In this document: piece by piece, positions 61,901-64,000 of the stretch
Layout: each line of letters opens with the position of its first letter
Numbering within the stretch: position 1 is the first letter of the stretch
From: Begonia masoniana
Lineage: Eukaryota > Streptophyta > Magnoliopsida > Cucurbitales > Begoniaceae
Length of the DNA: 64,000 bases
NCBI GenBank assembly: GCA_022432975.1
Contig: CM039511.1
Span: 48,184,902 to 48,248,901 of the forward strand
Direction: 5' to 3'
Position numbers and translations under genes: made by a program
Notes under the pieces: generated by a model
Told to the model about the DNA's origin: nothing
Database searches by the model: none
Seen by the model: the letters and a program-made list of their open reading frames with translations, nothing else

Positions 61901-63048
61901 ATCAACCGCATTACTAAGTCGTAGTTTCGCGTCCATGAAGGCTGTTGGGTCCTCAATACACGTCCTCCTCATCACTTCAAGTTAAAACCTTGAAAGTGAA
62001 ATGGATAACTTAGGTTCTAACCACAAGTCATGTAACACTCAACCTCATTTGCTTGATACGTTCAACTATTTTAGAACAAATCGATTGAAGTGAAGTTTCT
62101 AATGCTTCATCAAGCGCATTACTAAGTCTTAGTTTCGCGTCCATGAAGGTTGTTGGGTTCTCAATACACGTCGTTCTCATCACTTCAAGTTAAAACCTTA
62201 AAAGTGAAATGGATAACTTAGGTTCTAACCACAAGTCATGTAACACTCAACCTTATTTGCTTGATACGTTCAACTCTTTTGGAACAAATCGATTGAAGTG
62301 AGATTTCTAATGCTTCTTTAAGCGCATTACTAAGTCTTAGTTTCGCGTCCATGAAGGATGTTGGGTCCTCAATACACGTCCTTCTCATCACTTCAAGTTA
62401 AAAACTTGAATGTGAAATGGATAACTTTGGGTCTAACCACAAGTCATGTAACACTCAACCTCATTTGCTTGATACGTTCAACTCTTTTGTAAGAAATCGA
62501 TTGAAGTGAAGTTTCTACTGCTTCATCAATCGCATTACTAAGTCTTATATCCGCGTCCATGAAGGTTGTTGGGTCCACAATACACGTCGTTCTCATCACT
62601 TCAAGTTAAAACCTTGAATGTGAAATGGAAAACTTAGGTTCTAACCACAAGTCATGTAACACTCAACCTCATTTGCTTGATACGTTCAACTATTTTGAAA
62701 CAATTCGATTGAAGTGAGGTTTCTAATGCTTCATCAAGCGCATTACTAAGTCGTATTTTCGCGTCCATGAAGGTTGTTGGGTCCTCAATACACGTCGTTA
62801 TCATCACATCAAGTTAAAACCTTGAAAGTGAAATGGATAACTTAGGTTCTAACCACAAGTCATGTAACACTCAACCTCATTTGCTTGATACGTTCAACTT
62901 TTTTGTAACAAATGGATTGAAGTGAAGTTTCTAATGCTTTATCAACCGCATTACTAAGTCGTAGATTCGCGTCCATGAACCCTGTTGGGTCCTCAATACA
63001 CGTCCTCCTCATCACTTCAAGTTAAAACCTTGAAAGTGAAATGGATAG
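55969..63048 (-). repeat. 208-bp satellite, reverse, alpha type
   Basis: About 34 monomers, GATACGTTC type, with few indels. Higher-order repeats: CATGAAGCGC variant at 57531, 58155 and 59403 (3 and 6 monomers apart); TTGGGCCCTC at 60281 and 60697 (2 monomers); AGTCTTATATCCGCG at 61501 and 62541 (1040 = 5 monomers), where the whole 5-mer is duplicated. Marker ACCGCAAGTC (for ACCACAAGTC) and CATTACAAAG are frequent at 56.2-59.5 kb. Confidence 0.96.
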
Positions 63049-64000
63049 AATTAGAAACTTCACTTCAATCGATTTGTTCCAAAAGAGTTGAACTTATCAA
63101 ATAAATGAGGTTGAGTGTTACATGACTTGTGGTTAGAACCTAAGTTATCCAATTCACATTCAAGGTTTTAACTTGAAGTGATGAGAACGACGTGTATTGA
63201 AGACCAAACAATCTTCTTGGACGCGAAACTAAGACTTAGTAATGCGCTTGATGAAGCATTATAAGCTTCACTTCAATCGATTTGTTCCATAAGAGTGGAA
63301 CGTATCAAGCAAATGAGGTTGAGTGTTACATGACTTGTGGTTAGAACCTAAGATATCCATTTCACTTTCAAGGTTTTAACTTGAAGTGATGAGAACGACG
63401 TGTATTGAGGACCAAACAACCTTCGTGGACGCGAAACTAAGACTTAGTAATGCGCTTGATGAAGCATTAGAAACTTCACTTCAATCAATTTGTTTCAAAT
63501 GAGTTGAACGTACCAAGCAAATAAGGTTGAGTGTTACATGACTTGTGGTTAGAACCTAATTTATCGATTTCACTTACAAGGTTTTAACTTGAAGTGATGA
63601 GAACGACGTGTATTGAGGACCCAGCAACCTTTATGGACGCGAAACTAAGACTTAGTATTGCGCTTGATGAAGCATTATAAACTTCACTTCAATCGATTTG
63701 TTCCAAAAGAGTGGAACGTATCAAGCAAATGAGGTTTAGTGTTACATGACTTGTGGTTAGAACATAAGTTATCCAATTCACATTCAAGGTTTTCACTTGA
63801 AGTTATGAGAACGACGTGTATTGAGGACCCAACAAAATTCACGGACGCGACACAAAAACTTAGTAATGCGCTTGATGAAGCATTAGAAACTTCACTTCAA
63901 TCGATTTGTTCCAAAAGAGTTGAACGTATCAAGCAAATGAGGTTGAGTGTTACATGACTTGTGGTTAGAACCTAAGTTAACGATTTCACTTTCAAGGTTT
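63049..64000 (+). repeat. 208-bp satellite, forward, after second inversion point
   Basis: About 4.6 forward GAACGTATC/GGAACGTATC-type monomers. The first is partial and starts at AATTAGAAACTTCAC, joined directly to reverse satellite ending GAAATGGATA. It runs off the window end. Confidence 0.95.

Noticed and set aside
1..64000. CRISPR array
   Set aside because: The repeats are 202-208 bp, directly adjacent and without unique spacers, with no cas genes; this is eukaryotic satellite DNA.
1..64000. CENP-B box within the satellite
   Set aside because: No match to the TTCG....A..CGGG pattern was seen in the monomer.

Overview
This window is nuclear DNA from a flowering plant, most likely a dicot, in a satellite-dominated and probably centromeric or pericentromeric region. 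The evidence is a 208-bp tandem satellite filling about two thirds of the 64 kb, and Ty3/gypsy retrotransposons nested in it whose translated proteins look like plant chromovirus Gag-Pol. No host gene, rRNA, tRNA or CRISPR array is visible. The species cannot be named from the sequence alone.

Satellite layout: forward (+) monomers at 1-16540, 21449-21957, 22636-25650, 32211-33235 and 36107-38293; reverse (-) monomers at 17365-17470, 38294-48919, 53194-53764 and 55969-63048; forward again from 63049 to the end. Two head-to-head/tail-to-tail switches (about 38294 and 63048) occur inside uninterrupted satellite. At least two monomer subfamilies occupy separate blocks: an 'alpha' type with GAACGTATC and a 'beta' type with GATCGTATC. 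Both form higher-order repeats of 2 to 9 monomers. Two 100-N runs (17471-17570 and 48920-49019) are assembly gaps. Satellite next to them (12.05-16.54 kb and about 46.8-48.9 kb) is unusually rich in small indels.

Retroelements: element A (25651-32210, +) is a complete, recent insertion with two LTRs, a TGAGT target duplication, an initiator-tRNA primer site and Gag-PR-RT-RNaseH-IN, but it carries one nonsense codon and four single-base frameshifts. Element C (18011-21448, +) is a 5'-truncated pol plus 3' LTR, joined directly to an inverted piece of a D-type LTR. Element D (33236-36106, +) is the strangest object. It has a normal 5' LTR, primer site, leader and partial gag, but ends in an inverted copy of the start of its own LTR family, and the whole is bounded by a perfect ACGTA duplication. 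Element E (50014-53193, -) has a fairly well kept gag-protease and a wrecked RT/integrase. Element F (53765-55968, -) is an integrase-3'LTR fragment. A truncated A-type LTR lies at 21958-22635 (-).

Common biology: in A, C, D and F the integrase frame runs past the polypurine tract into the LTR and encodes a tail with GP-x-TR-x-R/K-x-K. No chromodomain is recognisable. This arrangement, the tRNA-iMet primer site and the satellite location fit the CRM (centromeric retrotransposon) lineage, but that assignment is inference. The picture is a candidate centromeric array repeatedly invaded by related centromere-seeking elements and reshuffled by unequal exchange and inversion.
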